From Mesorhizobium sp. INR15 (GTDB lineage: Bacteria; Pseudomonadota; Alphaproteobacteria; Rhizobiales; Rhizobiaceae): a stretch of 64,000 nt of DNA. Below the pieces are notes generated by a model that saw only the letters and a list, made by a program, of their open reading frames with translations, searched no databases and was not told where the DNA came from. Below, piece after piece: positions 1 through 10,162 of the stretch (position 1 is the first letter of the stretch; each line of letters opens with the position of its first letter). The DNA is taken from positions 310,001 to 374,000 of the forward strand of contig NZ_CP045499.1 of assembly GCF_015500075.1 (NCBI RefSeq), written 5' to 3'. The position numbers and the translations under genes are program-made.

Positions 1-1428
1 ATGAGGAGCTGAGCACCATAAACGCCCAGCTCGACCGCAAGATCGTCGAACTGGCCGAAGCGGGCAACGATCTTCGCAACCTGCTCAAGGGCAACGAGGT
101 CGCGACGATCTTCCTCGACACCGAGCTGCGGATCAAATGGTTCAGTCCGGCCATTCGGACGCTGTTCGACCTGATCGAAAAGGATGTTGGCCGGCCGATC
201 GCCAATTTCACCCAGAAGTTCGCTGTCGGGGCGCTGCTTGAAAAAGCGAAGGCCGCTGTCGAGCAATTGGCGACATCCGAGCAGGAGGTGATTGCGGACG
301 ACGGTCGGTGCTTTCTGTTACGCGTGCTGCCCTACCGCACCCGGGATAACCGCATCGCCGGGGCTGTCGCCACATTCATCGATATCTCCGACCTGAAATC
401 GACGCAGGCCGGGATCGCCGCGGCGCGCGATTATGCCGAAGCGATCGTCGAAACCGTCCGCAATCCGCTCTTGGCGCTCTCCGGAGATCTGCGGGTGCGT
501 TCCGCCAATTCGGCGTTCTACAATACCTTCGGTATCAGCGCGGCCGATACGGCCGGCCGCCTCGTCTATGATCTGGTCGACGGCCAGTGGAATCCCCCCT
601 CTTCGGACGCTTCTGGAAGAATTAATCCCGAACCGACAACAGATCGACGACTATGAAATCGCGCTCGAAGTCCCGCGGCTGGGAACGCGGTGCATGATGC
701 TCAACGCCCGCCGCATCGATGGCGACGACCGGAGCGGGGAACTCGTCTTGTTGGCGATGGAAGACATCACCGAACGCCGGGATTCGGCCCGGCATCAGGA
801 ATTGCTGGTCGGCGAGCTTAGTCACCGCGTGAAGAACACCCTAGCCGTCGTCCAGTCTATCGCCGCCCAGACGCTTCGGCACAGTAACTCGCTCGACGCA
901 TTCGCCGAAGCGTTCCAGGGTCGGCTCCAGGCGCTGGCGGGCGCCAACGACGCTATTATCGACGGCAGCTGGAAAGGCGTGACGCTAAGGCACATCATCC
1001 AGCGCTCGCTCAAGCCGTTCGGGGTCGAGCGACAGGTCGCGCTTGCGGACGGCCCGGAAATCGACCTGCGCCCGCAGGCCTGCCTCGCGCTGGCGATGAT
1101 CCTGCATGAACTCGCGACCAACGCGGTCAAATACGGCGCCTTGTCGGTCCCCGCGGGGCTGGTTTCGATTGCGTGGCGGGCCGACCTGGACGGCAAGAAA
1201 AAAACGATCGCCATCGACTGGACGGAGAGCGATGGGCCTTCGGTCGAGACCCCTTCGCGGCGGGGACAAGGAACGCGGTTCATCGAGCGAAGCATCGCCT
1301 ATGAGCTGAAAGGCAAAGCAAGCGTAGCGTTCGAACGCGACGGTTTGCGCGCGACGCTTACCTTCCCGTCGATAACCGCGATCATGCCGGTCGCGTCCCT
1401 TACCCCGATTGCGAAAGCCGTCAAATGA
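1..1428 (+). pseudogene. CheB/CheR-PAS-HWE histidine kinase, 3' part, frameshifted
   Basis: The reading frame is already open at base 1, so the gene starts outside the window. The visible order is a coiled-coil linker beginning EELSTINAQLDRK, two PAS-like modules (about 80-380 and 420-780) and an HWE-type kinase module. The kinase has the phospho-acceptor motif GELSHRVKNTLAVVQS near 815-860 and the N-box HELATNAVKYG near 1108-1140. Fusions of methylesterase and methyltransferase with such a C-terminus are common in rhizobia and act in chemotaxis-like or stress signalling. The frame changes at about 591-594, in a C-rich stretch: GQWN is read in one frame and IPPLRTLLEEL in the next. Unless this is a sequencing error, the kinase domain is cut off from its input half. 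The stop overlaps the next gene by 4 bases. Confidence 0.8.
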
Positions 1429-1805
1429 CAGACGCTACGATCTCGGTGCTGGTCGGCCTGCGACTGCTCGTCGTCGAAGACGAGTTTATGATCGCGGAGC
1501 ACATCGGCATGCTGCTGGAGGATTTTGGATGCGACGTCGCGGGACCGGTCGCAACGATCGAAGAGGCGCTTGCCGCTGTGGATGAAGGTGGCCTCGACGG
1601 CGCGTTGCTCGATGCGAACCTCGACGGCGAGAGCACCGCGCCGATCGCCGCCGCGCTGCGCGCCGCGTCTGTGAGGTTTGTTGTCGTCACGGGATATGGT
1701 GCACACGAACTGGCGGACGAGGCGCTTAATCACGCGCCACGGATAATCAAACCATTCAGCACGGCTGAGCTTGAGGCGACCTTGGTCGGCGCGTTTACCC
1801 GTTAG
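1425..1805 (+). CDS. single-domain response regulator
   Basis: A 126-residue protein made only of a receiver domain. It shows the acidic pair in LLVVEDEF (about residues 14-21), the phospho-acceptor Asp in LLDANLDG (about 64), the Thr of VVTGYG and the Lys of IIKPF. No DNA-binding output is attached, which is typical of stand-alone receivers paired with HWE kinases in alphaproteobacteria. Its ATG overlaps the kinase stop (ATGA), so the two are translationally coupled and the kinase is the likely phosphodonor. Because that kinase is frameshifted here, the regulator may be orphaned. Family assignment is firm; its target is unknown. Confidence 0.9.
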   Translation: MTDATISVLVGLRLLVVEDEFMIAEHIGMLLEDFGCDVAGPVATIEEALAAVDEGGLDGALLDANLDGESTAPIAAALRAASVRFVVVTGYGAHELADEALNHAPRIIKPFSTAELEATLVGAFTR

Positions 1806-2200
1806 GCCAATTGCGTTGCGGCAGAGATACTCGACGGGATAGACTGCGGCTGTAGCGTCCGCTTTGATGCTCAAGACGCTCATCAACAGACCGGCCGCTT
1901 CCGTGAAGAGTTTCGGGCGCCGGCAGGCGTACGAAAGTCCCCGAGGAAGGAACCCGCGGGCCACAAGTCGATGGCTATGGGGATTTCGATTTGCGGCTGA
2001 TGTCGGCGATGGCGCGATCGTCGCCGGGAAGCGCCGCGATTGATACGGACAGGCCGCTTTGGTGCGCTTCCGCGCGATGTTGCGGGCTCGGCGCTGGTCC
2101 GGACGCGCGCCTTTCGGCGTCAGTAGTCACCATGGGCACGCGTGGATCCGTTGCCGGAGGGGACGCGCCTGCGGCTGAAGGCTCTACCATGCCATGCCGG
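1806..2200. other. gap between regulator and IS91-type genes
   Basis: No convincing gene was seen. The distal half probably belongs to the end of the IS91-type element. A phrase near 1899-1916 (ccgtgaagagtttcgggcgcc) recurs with two or three changes near 4439-4459 on the other side of the element, so related sequence flanks it on both sides. No exact terminus could be placed. Confidence 0.3.
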
Positions 2201-2201
2201 A

Positions 2202-3395
2202 TCATGGGCCGTTCTCCCGGTTCGATGCCGTTGCGTGCGGCGGTCCGCGGGGCTGCCGCCAGCGTTCGAACACCTCAACGACGATCATGCGTCCGCGACA
2301 GCGTGGGCATGGCGGGCGGAAGTCGTCCGGTTCGTCTGATGTGTCGTCATCGGGCTGCGCGGCGACGTCCAGGAGTTCGCGGGCGAGCGCGAGGCTGGCC
2401 CTGCGGGCGGAGCCAGCGAGTAAGCCGCAATGCCGGATGCGATGGAAGCCACGCGGCAGGACATGGAGCAGGAAGCGGCGGATGAACTCGTCGGTGGCGA
2501 GCGCCATGACCTGCTGGCGACCGGCGCCGTCGCGGCGGTAGTCCTTGTAACGGAAGGTGACGCCGCTCTCGTCGAGGTGGATGAGGCGGCTGTTCGAGAT
2601 CGCGACCCGGTGCGTGTAGCGCGACAGGTAGGCGAGCACCGCTTCCGGACCGGCGAAGGGCGCCTTGGCGTAGACCACCCAGCGCTTCTTCTGGACCGGC
2701 GACAGGTGGCGTAGGAATGCCCGCCGTTCCGCGAGATGAGCAATTGCGCCGAAGAAGGCGAGCCGGCCAGCGTCGTGCAGCGCGACCAGCCGGGTCAGGA
2801 ATAGGCGGCGGAACAGCTTGCCGAGCACGCGCACCGGCAGAAGGAAGGCCGGCCGCGATGATATCCAGCGTGCCCCGTCCGGTGCGATGCCGCCGCCCGG
2901 CACGATCATGTGCACATGCGGATGATGCGTCATCGCTGAGCCCCATGTGTGGAGGACGGCGGTGATGCCGATGCGTGCGCCGAGATGCTTCGGATCGGCG
3001 GCGATCGTCAGCATCGTCTCCGACGCCGCCTTGAACAGCAGGTCGTAGACCGCCGACTTGTTCTGGAATGCGATGTCGGCGACCTCGGCGGGCAGCGTGA
3101 ACACGACGTGGAAGTAGCCGACCGGCAGCAGGTCGGCTTCCCGCTCTGCAAGCCATGTCCGCGCGGCCGCACCCTGGCACTTCGGGCAGTGCCGGTTGCG
3201 GCAGGAGTTGTAGGCGATCCGCCATTGGCCACAGTCCTCGCAAGCCTCGACATGACCGCCAAGGGCTGCGGTGCGGCAGTGCTCGATTGCCGACATGACC
3301 TTCAGTTGCTGCAGGCTCAGATGGCCGGCATGGGCGACCCGATAGGCGAGCCCGGCAGCACGGAAGATGTCGGCGACCTCGATCGAGGCGCGCAT
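2202..3395 (-). CDS. IS91 family transposase
   Basis: A 397-residue HUH-type transposase. The N-terminus carries a zinc-binding module with paired cysteines (CEDC, then CRNRHCPKC at about residues 57-76). The HUH metal motif is in HHPHVHMIVPGGG (about 155-167), and a tyrosine motif lies in YLSRYTHRVAISNSR. This enzyme nicks and rejoins single-stranded DNA during rolling-circle transposition. The reading frame is intact from ATG to stop and the gene follows the recombinase by 3 bases, so the element may still be active. Confidence 0.9.
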   Translation of the reverse strand: MRASIEVADIFRAAGLAYRVAHAGHLSLQQLKVMSAIEHCRTAALGGHVEACEDCGQWRIAYNSCRNRHCPKCQGAAARTWLAEREADLLPVGYFHVVFTLPAEVADIAFQNKSAVYDLLFKAASETMLTIAADPKHLGARIGITAVLHTWGSAMTHHPHVHMIVPGGGIAPDGARWISSRPAFLLPVRVLGKLFRRLFLTRLVALHDAGRLAFFGAIAHLAERRAFLRHLSPVQKKRWVVYAKAPFAGPEAVLAYLSRYTHRVAISNSRLIHLDESGVTFRYKDYRRDGAGRQQVMALATDEFIRRFLLHVLPRGFHRIRHCGLLAGSARRASLALARELLDVAAQPDDDTSDEPDDFRPPCPRCRGRMIVVEVFERWRQPRGPPHATASNRENGP

Positions 3396-3398
3396 GGC

Positions 3399-4307
3399 TC
3401 AGCCGTCGGGTGAGATCTCTTCCGGCTTGAACAGGCCGAGCTTGTCGAGCGGGCTCGTCACGGCACGCACCGTGCGGGTCGCGACCTTGGCGTAGAGAGC
3501 GGTGGTGTTCAGCTTGGCGTGCCCGAGCAGAACCTGGATGATCCGGATATCGGTGCCGTCCTCCAGCAGGTGGGTCGCGAAGCTGTGACGCAGCGTGTGC
3601 GGCCCGACCCGCTTGGCGATGTCGGCGGCCTGCGCTGCCTCGACGACGATGCGATAGAGCTGTCGCGTGCTGATCGGCTTCATCGCGTGCTGCCCAGGGA
3701 ACAGCCAGCCGTCGCGATGCATCACGCCCTGCTGCCGCCCAACCTTCCACCACTGACGCAGCAGAGTGAGTAGATCGGCAGAGAGCATGGCATTGCGATA
3801 CCGCCCGCCCTTGCCGCGCTCGACGCGCAGCAGCATGCGCTCGCTGTCGACGTCGGCGACCTTCAGCATCGACACCTCCGCGACGCGCAAGCCCGCACCA
3901 TAGGCGACCGACAATGCGGCCTGGTGCTTGAGACACGTGGTGGCGTTGAGCAGCCGGGCCACCTCGTCGCGGCTGAGCACCACGGGCAGGTTGCGCGGAT
4001 GCGACAGCCGGACGAGCCGGCGCGCCAGGTCCGGGCGGTCGAGCGTTTGGGTGAAGAAGAAGCGCAGCGCCGACACGATGCTGTTCATCGTCGGCACGGG
4101 AACGCCGTCTTCCTGCTGCTCGATCTGGAACCGACGTAGGTCGTCGGCTGTCGCCGTGTTTGGCGAACGCCCAAGGAATGTCGCCAGGCGTCCGATATCG
4201 CGGAGATAGTTGCGCTGCGTCTCGCGTGAGAAACGCCGCATGTTCATGTCGTCGATCAGCCGCTGGCGCAGCGGGCTGATGGGTGCATCGAGAAGGGGAT
4301 GGGGCAT
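3399..4307 (-). CDS. tyrosine recombinase of IS91-type element
   Basis: A 302-residue XerC/D-like integrase. An N-terminal SAM-like core-binding domain (about 10-95) precedes the catalytic domain. Active-site landmarks are the Arg in GAGLRVAEVSML, the HTLRHSF block, the GH of QVLLGHAKL and the Tyr of TTALYAKV. It lies directly upstream of the HUH transposase, and such pairs are a recognised IS91-group layout in which the recombinase is accessory. Length and motifs are complete. Confidence 0.9.
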   Translation of the reverse strand: MPHPLLDAPISPLRQRLIDDMNMRRFSRETQRNYLRDIGRLATFLGRSPNTATADDLRRFQIEQQEDGVPVPTMNSIVSALRFFFTQTLDRPDLARRLVRLSHPRNLPVVLSRDEVARLLNATTCLKHQAALSVAYGAGLRVAEVSMLKVADVDSERMLLRVERGKGGRYRNAMLSADLLTLLRQWWKVGRQQGVMHRDGWLFPGQHAMKPISTRQLYRIVVEAAQAADIAKRVGPHTLRHSFATHLLEDGTDIRIIQVLLGHAKLNTTALYAKVATRTVRAVTSPLDKLGLFKPEEISPDG

Positions 4308-4494
4308 GGTCGGGCTCCTTGTTGAAGAAGCCCGTCATCTTCTGCCGTTGCTGGACGACGCTCAACGCGAGCGCGACGGCCGGCCCATCACCCCTACCTC
4401 AACCGCAGGCGCCCTCCCGCGCAGCGGGTTCGTTCTCCGTGAAGAGCTTCGGGTGCCTTCGATGCGCGGCATCCGGTGCCGGGGAACAATTGGG

Positions 4495-4690
4495 ATGACA
4501 ATTACCTTCGCCTGCGATCTGTCCGGCGGTCCCGCATTGTTCCCCACCACTGGGAAAGGTCGTCGGCAGCGGACACGCGCTGTTTGCCCTGCGCGCCGAC
4601 TGGAAGCGCGACCTGCTGCGCGCACAGCACAATTGCTGGTACTACACGTTATCTACGGCACGGTTCTGGGCGGCGTTTATGCGGCCCAGC
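4495..4690 (+). pseudogene. decayed N-terminus of a GH39-like glycosidase
   Basis: Three short reading-frame pieces in three frames resemble the start of the intact GH39-like protein at 55051-56484. They begin MTITFACDLSGG (4495), continue with PHHWE (4542) and then VGSGHALFALRADWKRDL (from 4562). The intact gene reads PHFWE then IGSGHATLGLRADWQAQL at the same place. At least two small indels separate the pieces and nothing beyond about 50 residues is recognisable, so this is a dead fragment, probably left beside the IS91-type insertion. Confidence 0.6.
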
Positions 4691-4755
4691 ATCCCATGTC
4701 GCGCGATGGAGCATTGACCGCGTAGACGGTCCGGTCGCGACCCATCGGTCTACAC

Positions 4756-4789
4756 AGAGCCCGATCTGCAGATACGTCGATCGGGCTCT
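4756..4789. repeat. perfect 11-bp inverted repeat (hairpin)
   Basis: The arms agagcccgatc and gatcgggctct enclose a 12-base loop, 27 bases upstream of the peroxiredoxin start. No T-run follows, so it is a poor intrinsic terminator. It could be a leader hairpin, an operator or the scar of an element. Nine bases of each arm (gagcccgat) match the ends of the IS5 at 33684-34615, perhaps by chance. Confidence 0.45.
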
Positions 4790-4815
4790 GACACTCAAAC
4801 AAGCAAGGAATTTTC

Positions 4816-5343
4816 ATGTCACAACACCACTCATTGCCCGGATCGCCGGCTCCGGCCCTCTCGCTGCCTGCCATCTGCGGTGGAACGATCGATCTGGCGG
4901 CCGAGCACCCGGATCAGTTCACGATCGTGTTCTTCTATCGCGGCGTGCATTGCCCGATTTGCAAGACGCAGACGGAAGAACTGGCGGCGCGTGTCGACGA
5001 ATTTGAAAAGCGCGGCATCAAGGTGCTGGCAGCTTCAATGGATTCAGAAGAACGGGCCGGGCGCCAAGCCGAGGGGTGGAAGATCGCGGGTCTCAAGGTG
5101 GGATACGCCCTTTCCGAGGCAGACGCCCGGGCCTGGGGCCTGTTCATTTCCCAGAAAGAGAAGGACAGCGAGCCGGATCGGTTTGCCGAGCCCGGCATCG
5201 CCATCGTCTATCCCGACGGGACGATCTATGCGCTGTTTCACCAGAGCGTGCCCTTCGCGCGGCCGCGTCTGGACGATCTTTTGAAGGGTCTCGATTTCGT
5301 CGTCGAGAAGAGCTACCCGGCGCGCGGCACGCTGGCGGCCTGA
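4816..5343 (+). CDS. peroxiredoxin-like (AhpC/TSA) protein
   Basis: 175 residues with a thioredoxin fold of the AhpC/TSA type. FFYRGVHCPICKTQ holds the candidate peroxidatic Cys46 with a second Cys49, followed by an expected helix and the strand IKVLAASMDSEE. It would reduce peroxides with a thiol partner in the cytosol. The start is supported by aaggaa 7 bases upstream. The gene sits 3 bases before a flavodoxin-like gene, so the two are probably co-transcribed and may share a redox role. It is related to peroxiredoxin-like proteins of uncertain substrate rather than classical AhpC. Confidence 0.8.
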   Translation: MSQHHSLPGSPAPALSLPAICGGTIDLAAEHPDQFTIVFFYRGVHCPICKTQTEELAARVDEFEKRGIKVLAASMDSEERAGRQAEGWKIAGLKVGYALSEADARAWGLFISQKEKDSEPDRFAEPGIAIVYPDGTIYALFHQSVPFARPRLDDLLKGLDFVVEKSYPARGTLAA

Positions 5344-5346
5344 ACA

Positions 5347-6057
5347 GTGGCAGATCAAAATCAGAAGAGCTTCTCCGATCTCAAAGCGCTGTTCATAAAC
5401 ACCACGCTGACGCGTTCGCCAAAAAACTCCCACACCGAATTGATCATGCGCAAGTCGATGGCGGTCATGGAAGCCAATGGCGTGAACGTGGAATATCTTC
5501 GTGCAGTCGACCATTCGATCGCATCCGGCATTCAGCCAGACATGCGCAAAGAAGGCTGGGAGACCGATGAATGGCCGGAACATATTTGGCCGAAAGTCAA
5601 TGCAGCGGACATTCTGGTGATTGGGACACCCATCTGGCTAGGCGAGGAATCATCGGTTTGTCGTGTAATCATTGAACGGCTCTACGCGCACAGTGGTCAA
5701 ACGAACGAAAATGGTCAGTATGTCTATTACGGCAAAGCCGGCGGCTGCATCGTGACTGGCAACGAGGACGGCATAAAGCACTGCTCGATGACCGTGCTCT
5801 ACGCGCTGCAGCACATCGGCTATACGATACCGCCGCAGGCCGACTGCGGCTGGATTGGCGAGGCGGGCCCCGGCTCTTCCTATGGCGACGGCGGAGCCGG
5901 CCTCGACAATGAGTTCACCAAGCGCAATACCGCCTTCATGAGCTGGAACCTTATGCACATGGCCCGGATGCTGAAGGACGCCGGCGGCATTCCCGCGCAT
6001 GGGAACCAGCCCGAGGCTTGGAAGGCGGGCGATCATTTCGATCATCCTGATGGGTGA
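5347..6057 (+). CDS. flavodoxin-family NAD(P)H-dependent FMN reductase
   Basis: 236 residues from a GTG start placed 3 bases after the peroxiredoxin stop. The N-terminal phosphate-binding segment KALFINTTLTRSP and the later IGTPIWLGEESS and VTGNEDGIKHCS are hallmarks of the flavodoxin/NADPH-dependent FMN reductase fold, which binds FMN and transfers electrons. Its position behind a peroxiredoxin suggests a joint detoxification role, which is inference. No transmembrane segment is visible. Confidence 0.8.
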   Translation: MADQNQKSFSDLKALFINTTLTRSPKNSHTELIMRKSMAVMEANGVNVEYLRAVDHSIASGIQPDMRKEGWETDEWPEHIWPKVNAADILVIGTPIWLGEESSVCRVIIERLYAHSGQTNENGQYVYYGKAGGCIVTGNEDGIKHCSMTVLYALQHIGYTIPPQADCGWIGEAGPGSSYGDGGAGLDNEFTKRNTAFMSWNLMHMARMLKDAGGIPAHGNQPEAWKAGDHFDHPDG

Positions 6058-6488
6058 AGCAAGACCCCAACTTCAACCGGGGGCCGCTTTCCAACGCGCC
6101 CGTGTCAAGGGAAACGGTTACTTGTGGGAAGAAATCGGCGTCCTACTGAGATTAGCCCGCGATGTATGCCGCGAAAACTGCGCAAAGTCTGAACTGCTCA
6201 AAGAGATCTGAAAAAGGGCCTTCGAGGTGTCCCGTTGACAAACGAGATCCCTCGCCCTGGCCGAAGACTGCGTCGCACAGCCGAGCGCGCTCTGGGCTTC
6301 GGCGGCAGGAGACCGGTAACTATCCCGGTGACAAATATCGCCAACCGCTCCCCCAGTCGATCTATAGCCATGCCGCATGGCTTGCCATTCTGCCAAAGTG
6401 GCAAACCGAACACACTTGGAGGGTTATGCGGAATGATCGACGCACGGATAGTCACACGGGCTTTGCGCGGCCGGCAGATCCTTAAGCG
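6058..6488. other. intergenic stretch without recognised gene
   Basis: 431 bases between the reductase and the VCBS gene. Several short frames are open on both strands but none has a good ribosome site, codon pattern or recognisable family. It may hold the promoter of the VCBS gene. Confidence 0.3.
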
Positions 6489-6985
6489 ATGATGAGTCTG
6501 AAGAAGGCCACGATACTTGCTGTGCTCTTGTTGATCTGTTCGGCGGCGGCCGCTCAAGATCGTCCGCCAGATGCAGGCGGCGCCGAGGCCGCGGGCGCAG
6601 GTGCCGTCAGAGCCTGGTATGGACGCCCGACCATTCGTTACGCGCATGGCGTTCTGGGCGATGCGATCGAAGCAGGAAGCCTCATCGCGATCGATGAAGG
6701 GGGCCGTCGCGATGAGCTTGTTGTGCCGCAAACTCAGGTATTCGAGGACATTACGGCTCGCCTGGCGGATCTAGACGGTGATGGCCACAATGAAGTCGTT
6801 GCCATCGCACCGACGTTTCGGCAGGCGCTGCCGTGGCGGCCTACCACATGGTTGATGGCAAGCTCAAAGAGCGGGCCGCGACCGCGCCGGTCAGGCTGGC
6901 GAATCGCTGGCTTTCGCTTGCCGGAATCGCGGATTTTCGGGGCGACGGGCGCCGGCAGATCGCCGTGGTCGAAACCCCGCATATC
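6489..6985 (+). pseudogene. secreted VCBS/FG-GAP repeat protein, frameshifted and truncated
   Basis: It begins with a clear signal peptide (KKATILAVLLLICSAAAA) and continues into a repeat with the calcium-binding-like loop LADLDGDGHNEVV. The frame then shifts at about 6811, after VAIAP, and the continuation VSAGAAVAAYHMVDGK plus a second loop ADFRGDGRRQIAVVETPHIG lies in another frame. The Tn3-family element starts at 6986 and removes the C-terminus. Intact relatives are exported rhizobial proteins of unknown function. Two independent lesions make it a pseudogene. Confidence 0.75.
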
Positions 6986-7023
6986 GGGGTCGGAACAAGA
7001 GCGGTGCGAAATCGTACGCTAAG
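6986..7023 (+). repeat. Tn3 terminal inverted repeat, left
   Basis: 38 bases starting ggggtcggaacaagag, matching the reverse complement of 10163-10200 with a few substitutions. The four leading G residues are typical of Tn3-family ends. Confidence 0.9.
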
Positions 7024-7042
7024 GGCGAACGAAGCGGGAACT

Positions 7043-10020
7043 CTAGGCAGCCCGCCGCAGCCCAGCTGGAAGGCGAAGCGACCGGAAACCTTCCAACAGA
7101 TGCTGCTCGCTATCCCAAGTGTAAATGCCTGTCAGATTGATGTGCTCCCAGCTCAGCGGTGAGATGTGCTTGAGCAGGTGATGCGGAATCTCGCGACGCG
7201 TGTTGCGTAAGTGGGTAACGGCTCGTTCGATATAGACCGTGTTCCAGTGGACAATCGCACTGACGACGAGGTTCAGACCGGAGGCGCGGAAGGCCTGGCT
7301 TTCGAACGATCGGTCGCGGATTTCACCACGCTCGTGGAAGAAAACGGCGCGTTTGAGTTTGTGCGCTGCCTCGCCCTTGTTGAGGCCGGCTTGGCAGCGC
7401 CGACGCAACGTCGGGCTCGAGTACCATTCGATCATGAAGAGCGACCGCTCGATGTGGCCGAGTTCCCGAAGAGCCTTGGCCAGTTGGCTTTCCTTCGGTG
7501 TTGCCGAGAGCTTCTTCAAGATCGTCGAGGGCACAACGGCACGGGTGGTGATCGACGCCGCCAGATGAAGCAGATCATCCCAGTGATCGAGGATCAGGGC
7601 GGCGTTGATCGGCGCCCCGATGTGGTTCGACAGCGCGGGATATGCATCGCCTTTCTCGAATGTGTGGAATTTCCGATCTTTGAGATTGCGCAGCCGAGGC
7701 GCAAAGCGTTCGCCGATCAAGGCGAACAGTCCGAAGACATGGTCGCTTGCACCGCCCGTATCGGTGAAGTGTTCCTGGATGTCGAGGATCGTGTCCTGAT
7801 CGAACAACCCGTCAAGCACATAGGCTGCCTCGCTTTCGGTCGGGCTGATCGGCAAGATGCTGAAGTAGCCGTACTGATCTGACAGATGGCTATAGAATTT
7901 TGAGCCCGGCTTCGCTGCCGTAGTGCAGATTGACATCGCCGCGCTTCGCCGCTCTATCGCTCGCGCGAAAGAACTGCCCGTCGGATGACGCGGTCGTTCC
8001 ATTACCCCAAAGTCGGGCATGCGGGTGACGAGTGTGCGCATCGGTGATGCACGCTTGCGCTGCGCGATAGGTCTCCGACCGGGCGTGGAACGAGCGCATC
8101 CAGCCGATCTGGTGAGCACTGATGCCCTTGGATGCGCTCGCCATCCGTTTCGGACCGAGGTTGGTCGCATCGGCCAGCACGCCAGCCAGCATGGCCGAGA
8201 CATTCCTCGGAGTATCACCCGTGCGAACGTGCGTGAAGCAATCCGCAAAGCCGGTCCAATCGTGCACTTCCCTCAACAGGTCGGGAACTTCAACCATTGG
8301 ATACATATCGCTGATCTCTGCATCCAATTCCTCGGCTGCAGCGGAACCTCGCCGGCGACTGGAGTGACGATCAAGGTCCCGGCTTCAAGCCGAACACCTT
8401 CGAGCTTTCCGGATCGTGCTCTGTGCGCCAGGCGCTTCAGGTTGAAGTCGAGCATCTGCCGCGCTTCGGCAAGCCACTGCGCACCGTCACTTTGGACGCC
8501 TAGTCCGAGCCGATCCTCCTCCTTCATCGTGGTGAATGTCGACCGCGGCATCAGATGCTCGTCGATCGGCCGGAAGGATCGGCTGCCATCGACCCAAACG
8601 TCCGCAGATCTAAGCCGGTCCCGCAAAGCCGCGAGCGTTGCAATCTCATAGAGACGGCGATCGGGCTTCCCCTGCCCGAGGATGAGCCTTCGATCAGCTT
8701 GGCTGAGGTGGGTGATTGGGATGCGCTCCGGAAGCGCCCGACGCTTCTCCAGGTAGAGCCGTCTCAGCAACGCAATCGCCGCAAGAAGCGGATCGTGGCG
8801 GCGCGCTGAGCGGAACGTGAACGCTTGCAGGAACGCACCAACATACTTGTTGACGGTCGCATATTGCTCGGCCGCCAAAGTCAATGGCGACGCCTCGTTG
8901 TCCTCGACCATCGATTCAAGCTCAGGCTTCATCCGGAGCAGCCGGTGCCATCCAACTTCCTGATCGAGAACCTCCAATGCGTTCCGGCCATGATCGTTGG
9001 CGGACTGCAGGGCTGTGATCGTGTCGAGGAACATACGCAGCGCCTTGCCTGTAGCCGGCCTGCAGTCCATGTGTCGCTGCTTCTTGCGGTTATTGGCTTG
9101 CGAGAACAGCCGACCCATCAGCTTGACGAGCATCGACACTGCATCGTCCGTGAGCTTCTGGCTGAGCTTGATGACCTGCGCCACGATCAAAGCGTGCCGG
9201 CGACTCGCATTGAAGTCGTTGGCCAGCCATGCCGGCGTGGCGTTGCCCTCGCGGATCATCTGGTCCCAACGTCCCGATGATACACGCGCCTGCAGTTTCG
9301 GATCGATTTTTAGCTTGCGCAGGAAACCAATCCGTTCGGTCAGCCCGACCAGGTTCGACGCACCCGGCGCTTCTGGCGCCGACCGCAGCCAATGAAAGCG
9401 CGTCTGGCCGATAGCCGGGTCAACCTCCAATAGCTTGTCCAATGATTGAAGCGTATCGAACGGGATGTCTTCAATCAGAGAGTTCTCTCCGCCCGACGGC
9501 GAGCTATAGCGCGGCCGGCAAGACCGATCCGTTCGATCGTGTCGATTGCCGGCAGAAGAGATCCACGTTCATGGAATGTGGTGACAATGGAACTGGCTAT
9601 CGCAGCACCGTCGTCGGACATCGTGGCCGATTGAATCGCAGCCAATAGCGCGGCTCGACGATCTTGCGCCGTCGCGCTTCTCGTATTCAGATACACCATG
9701 AGGCGCGCCGCGTGATCGCGCCGGGTTTCTTCACGGCGTGCATAAAGCGCAAATGCTTCTGGGTCGGCGCCGATTTGGTCAGCAACATATCGAAGCATGG
9801 CGCGGGGCGGGGTCTCTTCTGCTCCCAGCACTCGGCAAGGATATCGCATCAGACATAGCTGCACGGCAAAACCAAGCCGATTATGCTTACGCCTCCGTAG
9901 CTCAATCTCCAGACGATCCGCCGGTGACAACGAATAGTGCCGGATCAGGCTATCCTCGTCGGCTGGTATTTCGAAAATCTTCTGTCGATCATGAACTTTG
10001 AGAAGCTTCCGTTTTGCCAT
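7043..10020 (-). pseudogene. tnpA: Tn3 family transposase, multiply frameshifted
   Basis: Four consecutive minus-strand frames together give a full-length (about 990 residue) Tn3 DDE transposase. The N-terminus MAKRKLLKVHDRQ starts at 10020, the second piece runs 9442-8273, the third 8327-7890 and the fourth contains TGGASDHVFGLFALIGERFAPRLRNL and reaches the end at 7043. Breaks fall near 9460, 8300 and 7905. Each break keeps the homology continuous, so they are small indels rather than insertions. The enzyme cannot be made as one chain, so the element could only move if an active relative acts in trans. Confidence 0.85.
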
Positions 10021-10162
10021 CGCCCAACCCCCCACGACCAATCTGCCCAGAGCGTTGTCGAGTCGGACGGACGAAGAAACGAAAACTGGTGCCTAACGGT
10101 GCCAATCCACAGAGATCGGAGGCCGCCATCCGAGATCCGAGACAGTACATGTTCCGTTCGAC

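Larger units (their letters stand above)
2202..4307 (-). mobile_element. IS91-type element core (HUH transposase plus recombinase)
   Basis: A recombinase gene and a transposase gene lie head-to-tail on the minus strand with 3 bases between them, the usual arrangement of this IS91 branch. IS91 elements move by rolling-circle transposition and lack inverted repeats and target duplications, so the true ends cannot be set from this single copy. A second, decayed relative lies at about 37.2-37.9 kb. Confidence 0.75.

Noticed and set aside
2347..4365. 672-residue minus-strand open frame across the IS91-type element
   Set aside because: It overlaps two well-supported genes in another frame, is Arg/Ala/Pro-rich and matches no family; a GC-rich shadow.
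4756..4789. intrinsic terminator or MITE
   Set aside because: No T-run follows the hairpin and no target duplication is seen; left as an unexplained inverted repeat.
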